Shown here: positions 1 to 8,105 of the stretch, piece by piece
How positions within the stretch are numbered: position 1 is the stretch's first letter
Layout of the letters: every line of letters starts with the position of its first letter
NCBI GenBank assembly: GCA_005883625.1
Contig: VBDU01000079.1
Coordinates: 1-40,522, forward strand
Origin: Chloroflexota bacterium
Lineage (GTDB): Bacteria > Chloroflexota > Limnocylindria > P2-11E
DNA: 40,522 nucleotides
Reading direction: 5' to 3'
Made by a program: the position numbers and the translations under genes
Notes under the pieces: generated by a model
What the model was told of the DNA's origin: nothing
What the model saw: only the letters and a program-made list of their open reading frames with translations
The model's database searches: none

Positions 1-1
1 C

Positions 2-1351
2 GGCCACGAGGGCCTGTCGAATCTCACCGCGATCCTCGACATCAACCGCCTCGGCCAGCGCGGCCCCACCGAGCTCCAGTGGGACACGGCCGCCTACGCG
101 GCGCGCATCCGCGCGTTCGGCTGGGACGCGATCGTCATCGACGGCCACGATCTCGCAGCGGTCGACGACGCGCTCGGGCGCGCCCGGGGCAGCGAGCGGC
201 CGACGGCGATCGTCGCGAAGACGGTCAAGGGCAAGGGCGTCTCCTTCCTCGAGGACAAGGAAGGCTGGCATGGCAAGGCCCTGGACAAGGACCAGGCCGC
301 GCAGGCGTTGAAGGAGCTCGGCGCGGAAGCGGCCCGCACGTTCGACGTCGCGAAGCCGCCACGGTGGACCCCGCCGACGCCGAAGCGGTCCGCGCCGCGC
401 CTGGCGACCTACGGTGAGCCGGTCGCGACGCGGAAGGCGTACGGCGAGGCCATCGCCGCGCTCGGCGCCGCGCGCGAGGACGTCGTGGCGCTCGACGCCG
501 AGGTGAGCAACTCGACGCACGCCGAGGACTTCAAGAAAGCCGCGGCCGATCGGTTCTTCGAGATGTACATCGCCGAGCAGCAGATGGTCGCGGCGGCGGT
601 GGGCATGCAGGTCGTCGGCCTCGTGCCGTTCGCGTCGACCTTCGCCGCATTCTTCACGCGCGCGTACGACTTCATCCGTATGGCGGCGATATCGCGGGCG
701 AACATCCGGCTCTCGGGCTCGCACGCCGGCGTCTCGATCGGCGAGGACGGTCCCTCGCAGATGGCGCTCGAGGACCTGGCGATGATGCGCGCGGTCCACG
801 GGAGCACCGTGCTCTATCCGTGCGACGGGACGCAGACCGCGAAGCTCGTCGCGGCGATGGCCGACCGCGAGGGCATCAGCTACATCCGCACCACGCGCGC
901 GAACACGCCCGCGCTCTACACGGCGGACGACGCGTTCCCGATCGGCGGGAGCAAGGTCGTGCGCGGCGGCGGGAGCGACGACCGCGTTGCGGTGATCGCC
1001 GCGGGCATCACGCTGCACGAGGCGGCGAAGGCGGCGGACGACCTGGCGAAGGGCGGCCTCCGGGTCCGCGTGATCGATGCGTACTCGGTGAAGCCGATCG
1101 ACGGCGAGACGCTCGCCGCCGCGGCCAAGGCAACCGGGGGTCGGATCGTCGTGGTCGAGGACCACTGGCCCGAGGGCGGCATCGGCGATGCGGTGCTCGC
1201 CGCGCTCGGCGATCGCGGCGTGCGCGACCTGCGCTATCGCCACCTCGCGGTGCGCAAGATGCCCGGCTCCGGGAAGCCGGCGGAGCTCCTCGCCGACGTC
1301 GGCATCGACGCCACGGCGATCGCGAAGGCCGTGCGGGAGCTCGCCGCCTAA
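2..1351 (+). CDS. tkt: Transketolase, 3' part (5' end outside window)
   Basis: Transketolase moves two-carbon ketol units between sugar phosphates in the pentose phosphate or Calvin pathways, using thiamine diphosphate in the cytosol. The frame is open from base 2 and includes the end of the TPP-binding domain (ILDINRLGQ, then VKGKGVSFLEDKEGWHGK). The pyrimidine-binding domain follows (IAEQQMVAAAVGMQ, SIGEDGPSQMALED), then the C-terminal transketolase domain (VVVEDHWPEGGIG). The ILDINRLGQ and EDKEGWHGK wording matches the shorter, animal/archaeal-like transketolase group better than the E. coli TktA type. About 450 residues are present and the N-terminal TPP region is missing at the window edge. 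It ends in TAA 24 nt before the sugar kinase, so the two may be co-transcribed. Family assignment is firm. Confidence 0.93.
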   Translation, partial: GHEGLSNLTAILDINRLGQRGPTELQWDTAAYAARIRAFGWDAIVIDGHDLAAVDDALGRARGSERPTAIVAKTVKGKGVSFLEDKEGWHGKALDKDQAAQALKELGAEAARTFDVAKPPRWTPPTPKRSAPRLATYGEPVATRKAYGEAIAALGAAREDVVALDAEVSNSTHAEDFKKAAADRFFEMYIAEQQMVAAAVGMQVVGLVPFASTFAAFFTRAYDFIRMAAISRANIRLSGSHAGVSIGEDGPSQMALEDLAMMRAVHGSTVLYPCDGTQTAKLVAAMADREGISYIRTTRANTPALYTADDAFPIGGSKVVRGGGSDDRVAVIAAGITLHEAAKAADDLAKGGLRVRVIDAYSVKPIDGETLAAAAKATGGRIVVVEDHWPEGGIGDAVLAALGDRGVRDLRYRHLAVRKMPGSGKPAELLADVGIDATAIAKAVRELAA

Positions 1352-1375
1352 GACCCCCGCGCATACTCGCGCGCC

Positions 1376-2887
1376 ATGAGGAAGGCCGGGCTCGTCCGCG
1401 AGCCGCTCGCGATACCGCTGCGCGAGGCGAAGTCGCCCCTCGTGCTCGCCTTAGACGTCGGCACCTCCGGGCTGCGCTCGTTCCTCTTCGACGTCGCCGG
1501 GCGCCCGGTCGCGCGCGCGATCGCGCACCGCGATCGCCCGGTGCGGACCTCGATCGACGGCGAAGCGTCCCTCGACGCCGACGAGCGCCTTCGCGCGACC
1601 GCGAGCGCGATCGACGAGACGCTCGCGCGCGCCGGACGTCGCGTCGGCGAGATCGCGGTGGTCGCGTTCTCGACGTTCTGGCACAGCGTGCTCGGCGTCG
1701 ACGAGCGCGGTCGCCCGACGACGCGCGTGCTCACCTGGGCCGACACGCGAGCCCGCGCGGCGGCGGCGGCGCTGAGGGGCGAGCTCGATCCGACGGTGAC
1801 GCACGCGCGCACCGGCTGCACGTTCCACGCGTCGTACCTGCCCGCGAAGCTCCGCTATCTGCGGGAGTCGGATCCCGCGGCCTTCGCGCGAACGCGCCGC
1901 TGGCTGTCGCTCGGCGAGTACACGTACCTCCGCCTCTTCGGCGATGCGCGCGCGGCGCACGGGATGGCGTCGGCGACCGGCCTCTACGACCAGCGTCTCC
2001 GCATCTGGGACGAGCCGCTCCTCGCACATCTCGGCGTGCCGAGCGCGGCGCTCTCGGCGATCTCGGACGAGCCACAGACCGCTCTGCGGCGTGAATTCGC
2101 GCGCCGATGGCCCGCGCTCGCGCGCGTCCCGTGGGTGCCGGCGATCGGCGACGGGGCGTGCTCGAACGTCGGCGCCGGGGCGGTCGGTCGCGACGTCGCG
2201 GCGATCTTCCTGGGGACCTCCGGTGCGATCCGCGTGCTCTTCGAGACCGACGACCCGCCCGTCGTGTCCGGCGGGTGGACGTATCACCTCGACGCGCGAC
2301 GGGTCGTCGCGGGCGGAGCGCTCAGCAACGGCGGAAACGTCATCGCATGGCTCCGGCGCGCGTTCCCGACGGTGGACCCCGCCGCACTCTGGCGCGGCTC
2401 GCTCGACGGGGACGGGATCACCGCGCTCCCACTCCTCGCGGGCGACCGGAGCCCGACGTGGAACGACGCCGCGCGGGCCGCGATCGCGGGGCTCGGGCTC
2501 GCGAGCGGACCCGAGGAGATCTCCCGCGCGATGCTGGAAGGTGTCGCCTATCGCGCGGCGCGCCTGTGGACCGTGGTCGACCGCGCGCTTCCCGGGGTCG
2601 AGCGCGTCATCGCGACCGGCGGGACGCTCCTGCGGCTCCCGTGGCTCATGCAGCTCTTCGCGGACGCGCTCGACCGGCCGCTCGTCATGAGCGGCGCCGG
2701 CGAGGGCTCCGCGCGCGGCGCCGCGCTCGCGGCGCTCGAGCGGATCGGCATGATCCGCGATCTCCGTGCGGCCCGTTCGCCGCTCGGCCGTACCTTCCGT
2801 CCGCGCCCCGATGCCCACACACGCCTGGTCGCCGGCATGGAGCGTCAGCGAAAGCTGGAGGAGGCGCTGGCCGTACTCTTTACCTAG
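1376..2887 (+). CDS. FGGY-family carbohydrate kinase (gluconokinase/xylulokinase-like)
   Basis: Predicted cytosolic ATP-dependent sugar kinase of 503 aa, the usual FGGY length. The N-terminal domain opens with the phosphate-1 motif LALDVGTSGLRSFLFD. The C-terminal domain has GTSGAIRVLF, the adenosine-motif region (ATGGTLLRLPWLMQLFAD) and the closing GAARGAA-like element GSARGAALAAL. Sequence alone does not settle the substrate. Gluconate or a pentulose is likely because the gene sits directly after transketolase, which would feed a pentose-phosphate scheme. ATG at 1376 gives the family-typical N-terminus. There is no clear Shine-Dalgarno, but CATACT lies 8 nt upstream, so it may also have its own leaderless promoter. 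Confidence 0.85.
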   Translation: MRKAGLVREPLAIPLREAKSPLVLALDVGTSGLRSFLFDVAGRPVARAIAHRDRPVRTSIDGEASLDADERLRATASAIDETLARAGRRVGEIAVVAFSTFWHSVLGVDERGRPTTRVLTWADTRARAAAAALRGELDPTVTHARTGCTFHASYLPAKLRYLRESDPAAFARTRRWLSLGEYTYLRLFGDARAAHGMASATGLYDQRLRIWDEPLLAHLGVPSAALSAISDEPQTALRREFARRWPALARVPWVPAIGDGACSNVGAGAVGRDVAAIFLGTSGAIRVLFETDDPPVVSGGWTYHLDARRVVAGGALSNGGNVIAWLRRAFPTVDPAALWRGSLDGDGITALPLLAGDRSPTWNDAARAAIAGLGLASGPEEISRAMLEGVAYRAARLWTVVDRALPGVERVIATGGTLLRLPWLMQLFADALDRPLVMSGAGEGSARGAALAALERIGMIRDLRAARSPLGRTFRPRPDAHTRLVAGMERQRKLEEALAVLFT

Positions 2888-2904
2888 AGCCAGCGGGAGG
2901 GCAT

Positions 2905-3465
2905 GTGGAAGCGGTCGTCATCGCCGTCGTCGTCGTCGCGGTCGTCCTGTTCTTCGTCTCGACGTACAACCGGCTGGTCACGCTGCGCCAGCGCGTGAAG
3001 GAGGCGTGGGCCGATATCGACGTTCAGCTCAAGCGGCGCCACGACCTCATCCCGAACCTCGTCGAGACCGTGAAGGGCTACGCCACGCACGAGTCGACCG
3101 TCTTCCAGAACGTCACGCAGGCGCGCGCGGCGGCCGTGGCGGCCGGCGCGACGGCGTCGCCCCAGGAGCGCGCGCAGGCCGAGAACGTCCTCACCGGCGC
3201 GCTCCGCTCGGTATTCGCGGTCGCCGAGAACTATCCGCAGCTCCAGGCGGTGCAGGAGTTCAAGGATCTCTCGGAGAACCTCACGGCGACGGAGGACAAG
3301 ATCGCGTTCGCGCGGCGCTTTTACAACGGCAACGTGCGCGACTACAACACTTCGCTCCAGACCTTCCCCACGAACCTCTTCGCGGATGCCTTCGGTTTCA
3401 AGCCCGAGGAGTACTTCGAGCTCGCCGAAGCAGGCGAGCGCGAGGCGCCGCAGGTGAAGTTCTAG
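2905..3465 (+). CDS. lemA: LemA family membrane protein
   Basis: A 186-aa LemA-family protein. Residues 3-22 form one membrane helix (IAVVVVAVVLFFVSTYN), followed by the hallmark helical region with VKEAWADIDVQLKRRHDLIP and NLVETVKGY, and later FARRFYNGNVRDYN. The family is a membrane-anchored helical bundle whose biochemical role is not established. It is very often encoded beside an HtpX-type protease, as here. The GTG start at 2905 is chosen because AGCGGGAGGG lies just upstream and the longer frame adds only antisense-like Arg-rich sequence over the kinase gene. It starts 17 nt after the kinase stop and is followed by htpX after 10 nt. Confidence 0.92.
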   Translation: MEAVVIAVVVVAVVLFFVSTYNRLVTLRQRVKEAWADIDVQLKRRHDLIPNLVETVKGYATHESTVFQNVTQARAAAVAAGATASPQERAQAENVLTGALRSVFAVAENYPQLQAVQEFKDLSENLTATEDKIAFARRFYNGNVRDYNTSLQTFPTNLFADAFGFKPEEYFELAEAGEREAPQVKF

Positions 3466-3475
3466 CCTTACGGTC

Positions 3476-4408
3476 GTGGCCTCAGCTCCATCGCCGGCGC
3501 GAGTCTCGATCTACGACGCCGCCGCGGCCAACCGCGTGCGCACCGCCGTCCTCCTTGTCTCGTTCGTGTTCATCGTCGTCGTGCTCGCGTATTTCGTCGG
3601 CGAGTACCTCGCCGGCGGGAGCGGCGTCGCGATTGTGCCGATCGCGTTCCTCATCGCCGTCGGCTCGGCGTGGGTCTCCTATTTCGCCGGAGACAAGCTC
3701 ATCCTGGCGCAGAGCCGGGCACGCGAGCTCGGACCCGACGAAGAGAAGGTGCTCCGCGACATCACCGAGACGCTCGCGGTCGGCCTGGGCGTCCCCGCCC
3801 CCAGGCTCTACGTGATCGAGGATTCCGCGCCCAACGCCTTCGCGACGGGTCGTGACCCCGCGCACGCGTCCCTCGTCGTCACCCGCGGGCTTCTGCAGAA
3901 GATGGACCGGACCGAGCTTGAAGGCGTCCTCGCGCACGAGCTCTCGCACGTCGGCAATCGCGACATCCGCGTGATGCTGCTCGTCACCGTCCTCGTCGGG
4001 ACCGTCGCGCTCATCGCGGACATGGCGTGGCGCGCGATGTTCTGGGGCGGTGGCTCGCGCGGCCGCGACCGCGACCGCGGCGGTGGCGGCGCGATCCTGG
4101 CGATCGTCGCGCTCGTGCTCCTCGTGATCTCGCCGATCATCGCGCAGCTCATCCAGCTCGCCGTGTCGCGCCAGCGCGAGTACCTCGCGGACGCGTCGGG
4201 CGCGCTCCTCACGCGGTACCCACCCGGGCTCGCGAGCGCCCTGCGGAAGATCGCCGCCGACACGGAGGTGCTCGAGGCCGCGAACAAGGCGACGGCCTCG
4301 CTGTACATCGCCAACCCGCTGAAGGACGCCCCGGCGTTCTTCGACCATCTCTTCGACACGCACCCGCCGATCGAGGAGCGCATCCGGCGGCTCGAAGCGA
4401 TGGGATGA
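3476..4408 (+). CDS. htpX: HtpX-like M48 zinc metalloprotease
   Basis: Membrane-bound zinc endopeptidase of 310 aa. Two N-terminal membrane segments lie at about residues 22-44 and 50-70. The zinc site is HELSH at 154-158 with the third ligand Glu235 in REYLADA. Two more hydrophobic segments follow at about 164-184 and 206-232. HtpX proteases degrade damaged membrane proteins, and the catalytic side faces the cytosol. The glycine/arginine loop at about 190-206 is charged and likely unstructured. GTG at 3476 is the start giving the usual N-terminus, and no strong Shine-Dalgarno is visible. The stop overlaps the ATG of the next gene (ATGA), so the propeller protein downstream is translationally coupled. 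Confidence 0.93.
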   Translation: MASAPSPARVSIYDAAAANRVRTAVLLVSFVFIVVVLAYFVGEYLAGGSGVAIVPIAFLIAVGSAWVSYFAGDKLILAQSRARELGPDEEKVLRDITETLAVGLGVPAPRLYVIEDSAPNAFATGRDPAHASLVVTRGLLQKMDRTELEGVLAHELSHVGNRDIRVMLLVTVLVGTVALIADMAWRAMFWGGGSRGRDRDRGGGGAILAIVALVLLVISPIIAQLIQLAVSRQREYLADASGALLTRYPPGLASALRKIAADTEVLEAANKATASLYIANPLKDAPAFFDHLFDTHPPIEERIRRLEAMG

Positions 4409-5397
4409 CGCGACTCCGTTCCCTCGGGACGGGCACGGCCTTCGCCATCGCGGCGATCGCCCTCGTCGTCGCCATCGCGGGTGGGACGATCGCCGGCACG
4501 CTCGCACGGCCGACGCCGACGCCGAACCCCACGTCCGAGCCGACCGCGGCGCCGACGCCGGAGCCGGATACGGCGCCGCTCGTGTTCGCGCTCCCCCTCG
4601 TCACGGGATGCGCGACGGACGACGCCGTCTGGGTGGTCTCCGACGGCGGGGGCATCGGCCGTTTCGACGGAACCACGTGGCGGCTCGCGGACCCGACCCT
4701 TCACTCGCTGGTCGGCGCCGTGTGCGAGTCGGACGTCGTCCTCGCGATCGGTCCCGCGGGCCGGGTCCTGACGATCGACGACCGCACGAAGTCGATCCGC
4801 GCCGACGACCTCGGCATCGTCGACCTCTTCGGCGTGTCTCTCCTGCCCGATGGCGTGCTCGTCGTCGGATCCGAGGGCGCCGTGCTTCGGCAGACCTCGA
4901 GCGGCTGGCAACCGTACGCGCGCGGCCTCGAGGAGGACCTGTTCGCGGTGGTCGCCTTCAGCGGAACGTCGGCCTGGACGGTCGGGAGCAACGGCGTCTC
5001 CTTTCGGCTCGAGCAAGCCGGCTGGCGCCAGTTCGCGACGGGCACGACCGCGACGCTGCGCGCCCTCGCCGCGACCTCGCCGACCGACGCGGTCGCGGCC
5101 GGCGACGGCGGGGTGCTCCTCCGGTTCGACGGGCGCTGGCGTCCGCTCGACAGCGGCGTGACGTCGGACCTGCGCGCGGCCGCGCGCGTCGGCCCGGTGA
5201 CCTACGTCGCGGGCGACGGCGGCGTGCTCCTCGCGGTACGTGGGAACGACATCCAGCGCGTCGACCTGGCGACGACGTGCCCGCTGCGCGGCATCTTCGC
5301 CAAAGGGACCGATCTCTGGATCGTCGGCTCGAGCGGGACGAAGGCCGCCGTGTGGCGGCGTCAGGGTGACAAACTTGACCGCTGGGGTGCTTGCTAG
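4405..5397 (+). CDS. Membrane-anchored seven-repeat beta-propeller-like protein
   Basis: Predicted exported or membrane-tethered protein of 330 aa, function unknown. An N-terminal hydrophobic helix spans about residues 10-33. A Pro/Thr-rich linker (PTPTPNPTSEPTAAPTPEP) leads into about seven short repeats of the form hydrophobic strand-GxxGxhhR-W. Examples are VVSDGGGIGRFDGTTW, VVGSEGAVLRQTSSGW, TVGSNGVSFRLEQAGW, AAGDGGVLLRFDGRW, VAGDGGVLLAVRG and IVGSSGTKAAVWRR. This pattern resembles YCF48/BNR-type propeller blades, and seven repeats would close one propeller. The start codon is inside the htpX stop, which suggests it works with LemA/HtpX at the membrane. That partnership is inference from position only. 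Confidence 0.75.
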   Translation: MTRLRSLGTGTAFAIAAIALVVAIAGGTIAGTLARPTPTPNPTSEPTAAPTPEPDTAPLVFALPLVTGCATDDAVWVVSDGGGIGRFDGTTWRLADPTLHSLVGAVCESDVVLAIGPAGRVLTIDDRTKSIRADDLGIVDLFGVSLLPDGVLVVGSEGAVLRQTSSGWQPYARGLEEDLFAVVAFSGTSAWTVGSNGVSFRLEQAGWRQFATGTTATLRALAATSPTDAVAAGDGGVLLRFDGRWRPLDSGVTSDLRAAARVGPVTYVAGDGGVLLAVRGNDIQRVDLATTCPLRGIFAKGTDLWIVGSSGTKAAVWRRQGDKLDRWGAC

Positions 5398-5420
5398 CGC
5401 CCAGAAAGGACGGTGCCCGG

Positions 5421-5858
5421 ATGCTCGTTCCGTGTTCGGTGGATTCGGTCCGCATGCACGAAGAGACGAAGCAGCACGTCGTCCTGCTGAAGCACGACGA
5501 GACCGGACGGGTCCTACCCATCTGGGTCGGGCCGGACTCCGCACACGCCATCTCCTTGCCGCTCTACGGAAAGACGAGCGAACGGCCGCTGACCCACGAC
5601 TTCATGCGCGACGTGCTCGCGAGGCTCGGGGTGCGCGTCACGCGCGTCGTCGTCCGCAGCCTGACGCCGCCCACGGGCGGCGATCCCAAGATCGGTGTCT
5701 TCCTGGCGAGCGCGTTCCTCGGGTCGCCGGCGGGCGAGATCGAAGTCGACTGCCGGCCATCCGACGCCATCGCCCTCGCGCTCCGGGCCGGGGCCCCGAT
5801 CTTCGTCGCGAGCGAGATCTTCGACCCGAACTCGCACCTCCCGCCGGCGACGAACTAG
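5421..5858 (+). CDS. Bifunctional nuclease family protein (DUF151)
   Basis: A 145-aa protein of the bifunctional nuclease (BFN, formerly DUF151) family. Recognisable elements are the early IWVGPDSAHAI segment, RPLTHDFMRDVL, and the signature near the C-terminus DCRPSDAIALALR followed by APIFVASEIF. Family members have been linked to RNase/DNase activity and to stress responses, but the catalytic mechanism is unclear. I chose ATG 5421 over a TTG at 5391 because AGAAAGGACGG sits 8-18 nt upstream and the family starts near this Met. It follows the propeller gene by 23 nt and probably ends that operon. Confidence 0.85.
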   Translation: MLVPCSVDSVRMHEETKQHVVLLKHDETGRVLPIWVGPDSAHAISLPLYGKTSERPLTHDFMRDVLARLGVRVTRVVVRSLTPPTGGDPKIGVFLASAFLGSPAGEIEVDCRPSDAIALALRAGAPIFVASEIFDPNSHLPPATN

Positions 5859-5911
5859 GACCGCCCCACGTCGCGTGAACGATCGCGTGCCGGAAAACGT
5901 ATGCCTAGCGC

Positions 5912-5933
5912 GGCGGCGCTCATAATTGCCGCC
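5912..5933 (+). promoter_or_regulatory. Inverted repeat with embedded -10-like box upstream of livK
   Basis: GGCGGC at 5912-5917 and GCCGCC at 5928-5933 form a 6-bp inverted repeat. Its loop contains CATAAT (5921-5926), one mismatch from the sigma70 -10 consensus. No convincing -35 box is seen 16-18 nt upstream. It could be the liv operon promoter, a short leader hairpin, or chance in GC-rich DNA. Confidence 0.3.
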
Positions 5934-5960
5934 AGCCGCACCAAGGTAGGGGGGTTCATC

Positions 5961-7211
5961 ATGCGTCGACTCGCGATCGTCGCCCTCGCCGCGATCTTCA
6001 CCGTGGCCGCATGCGGCGGCTCCACGACCCCGCCGAGCTCCGGCGCGCCTGGATCCGCCGCGCCGGCGGCGAACGTGCCGGACACGATCAAGCTCGGCGC
6101 CTCGCTCCCGCTCACCGGCGCCGACTCCACTCCCGGCAAGTTCATGAAAGACGCCTACGAGCTCTACATCAAGCAGCTCAACGACGCGGGCGGCCTCGTG
6201 GTCTCGGGGAAGAAGGTCAAGATCGACCTTCGCATCGAGGACAACAAGAGCGACGCTGCGACGAGCGGCCAGCTCATCGAGAAGCTCATCACGCAGGACA
6301 ACGTCGACCTGATGCTCGGCGGCTACAACACGACGACCGTCGCGCAAGAGGTGAAAGTCGTCAACCGCCTGAAGATGCCGTACGTCGGCGGCGGTGGCGC
6401 CTCGTCGTCGATCTACGTGGACAACCAGTGGGCCGTCGGCATCCTCGCGTCGATCGAGAAGCTCGCGCTCACGCAGATGGAGTTCATCAAGACGCAGCAG
6501 GACGCGGCCAAGCTGCCGAAGCCGCTCAAGATCGCGGTCGCCTACGAGAACAGCTCGCATGGCAAGGAGTTCCTCGCCGGCATCAAGCAGGCCGAGACGG
6601 CGTCGCCGGACCGGTTCAAGGTCGTCTTCAGCGAGACGTTCGATCTCGCCGGCAAGGACTACACCTCGCTCCTCAACAAGGTCAAGGACGCGAACGCAGA
6701 CGCGTACATGGTCGACGCCCGCGTGAACGACTACATCACGATGCAGACCCAGTACAAGCAGCTCGGGATGTACCACCTGTACGAGACGTTCGGGCCGCGT
6801 GGCGCCGAGAAGGCCGCGCGCGACGCGCTCAAGGCGTCGAGCGACTACATCGTCGCCGCGGCATGGTTCGACAGCCTCATGCCCGGTGACAGCGTCAAGA
6901 AGTGGCTCGACACGATCAAGGTGACCGGCGACTCGCCGGAGTGGTACCTCGCCTCCGGCTGGGAGGTCGCGCGCATCCTCACCGGCGCGATCCAGAAGGC
7001 CGGCGGTGTGGACAAGCAGAAAGTCCGCGACATCGTCTTCAACACGACCTGGGACACGTTCTTCCCCGGCGGCTCGTTCAAGTTCGGGAAGAACGGCCAG
7101 GTCGACAACGACTACGTCATGACGCAGAACACGCCGGATGGGAACCGGATCATCATCTGGCCGAAGGACCTGGCGACCGGCACGGCGACGGTGCCGATCC
7201 CAAAGAAATAG
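5961..7211 (+). CDS. livK: Branched-chain amino acid ABC transporter, substrate-binding lipoprotein
   Basis: Extracytoplasmic solute-binding protein of the Leu/Ile/Val type (periplasmic-binding fold I), 416 aa. The N-terminus is a lipoprotein signal (MRRLAIVALAAIFTVAAC) with lipobox VAAC, so Cys18 would be lipidated and the protein tethered to the outer face of the membrane. A Gly/Pro/Ser linker follows, then IKLGASLPLTG, NDAGGLVVSGKKV and VDLMLGGYNTTTVAQEV, typical of LivK/amide-binding proteins. ATG 5961 is preceded by GTAGGGGGGT. The ligand cannot be read from sequence: branched-chain amino acids, amides or other small acids are all possible in this family. It heads a complete five-gene transporter operon. 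Confidence 0.9.
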   Translation: MRRLAIVALAAIFTVAACGGSTTPPSSGAPGSAAPAANVPDTIKLGASLPLTGADSTPGKFMKDAYELYIKQLNDAGGLVVSGKKVKIDLRIEDNKSDAATSGQLIEKLITQDNVDLMLGGYNTTTVAQEVKVVNRLKMPYVGGGGASSSIYVDNQWAVGILASIEKLALTQMEFIKTQQDAAKLPKPLKIAVAYENSSHGKEFLAGIKQAETASPDRFKVVFSETFDLAGKDYTSLLNKVKDANADAYMVDARVNDYITMQTQYKQLGMYHLYETFGPRGAEKAARDALKASSDYIVAAAWFDSLMPGDSVKKWLDTIKVTGDSPEWYLASGWEVARILTGAIQKAGGVDKQKVRDIVFNTTWDTFFPGGSFKFGKNGQVDNDYVMTQNTPDGNRIIIWPKDLATGTATVPIPKK

Positions 7212-7226
7212 CGACGAACTGAATAC

Positions 7227-8105
7227 ATGCGCCTCGTAGAGGCGCTGATCAGCGCACTGATGGTGGCGGGCCTGTACGCGACGATGTCGTACGGGCTCGC
7301 CCTCATCTACGGGGTCCGCAAAGTCATCAACATCGCCAACGCCGGGACGATGACGCTCGGCGCGTTCGTGACGCTCCTCATCTGGCAGGCCACCGGCCTC
7401 GACCCACTGCTCTGCGTCTTCATCGTGGGACCGCTCTTCTTCTTCGTCGGCGCGCTCATCGAGGTCTTCCTCGTTCGCCGCGTCGCCGCGCAAGCGCCGA
7501 TCATCTCGCTCCTGCTGCTCTTCGGCGTCCTCCTCGTCATCCAGGCCGCCACGAGCCTGGTCTTCGGCGGCGACGTTCGCTCCGTCCGACCCGCCTACAT
7601 CGAATCCGTCGTCAAGCTCGGCGACATCACGCTCGCCTACAACCGGCTCGCCGTCTTCTTCTCCGGGCTCGTCATCCTCGTCGGGCTCGAGCTGTTCCTG
7701 CGCAACACGTTCCTCGGCCGCGCCATCCGTGCGCTCGCGCAGGACGTGGAGGCGTGCCAGCTCGCGGGGATCGACACCAAGCGCGTGTCCATGATCGCGT
7801 TCGGCATCGGCACCGCCCTCTCGGGCGCCGCCGGCTGCCTCCTCACGCTCGTCTTCGCCTTCGACCCCACGAATCCGTTCGGAGTTCTCCAGCTGAAGAG
7901 CTTCACGATCATCGTGCTCGGTGGCCTCGAGTCGGTGGTGGGGGTCGCGTTCGCGTCGTTCGTCCTCGCGCTCGCCGAGAACGTCACCGTGACCCTGTGG
8001 AAGGCGCAGCTCGAGAACCTCGTCTCCTTCGTGCTGCTCGTCGTCGTCCTCGTCGTCATGCCGGGTGGCCTTGCGGCCCTGCTCCGCCGCCGGGGCGTCG
8101 CATGA
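7227..8105 (+). CDS. livH: Branched-chain amino acid ABC transporter permease LivH
   Basis: Integral membrane permease of 292 aa with about eight hydrophobic segments. The LivH features are the early YGLALIYGVRKVINIANAG segment, the RAIRALAQDVEACQLAGID coupling region that contacts the ATPases, and the C-terminal FTIIVLGGLESVVG block. It pairs with LivM to form the translocation channel. It starts 15 nt after livK. Its TGA overlaps the ATG of livM (ATGA), so expression of the two permeases is coupled. Confidence 0.92.
   Translation: MRLVEALISALMVAGLYATMSYGLALIYGVRKVINIANAGTMTLGAFVTLLIWQATGLDPLLCVFIVGPLFFFVGALIEVFLVRRVAAQAPIISLLLLFGVLLVIQAATSLVFGGDVRSVRPAYIESVVKLGDITLAYNRLAVFFSGLVILVGLELFLRNTFLGRAIRALAQDVEACQLAGIDTKRVSMIAFGIGTALSGAAGCLLTLVFAFDPTNPFGVLQLKSFTIIVLGGLESVVGVAFASFVLALAENVTVTLWKAQLENLVSFVLLVVVLVVMPGGLAALLRRRGVA

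Noticed and set aside
3808..5544. Very long minus-strand open frame (about 578 codons) and similar long antisense frames, such as 5514-7493, 9210-10994 and 23905-25515
   Set aside because: They lie exactly opposite well-supported genes, have Arg/Ala/Asp-rich shadow composition with no family motifs, and arise because high-GC third positions remove stops in the complementary frames.
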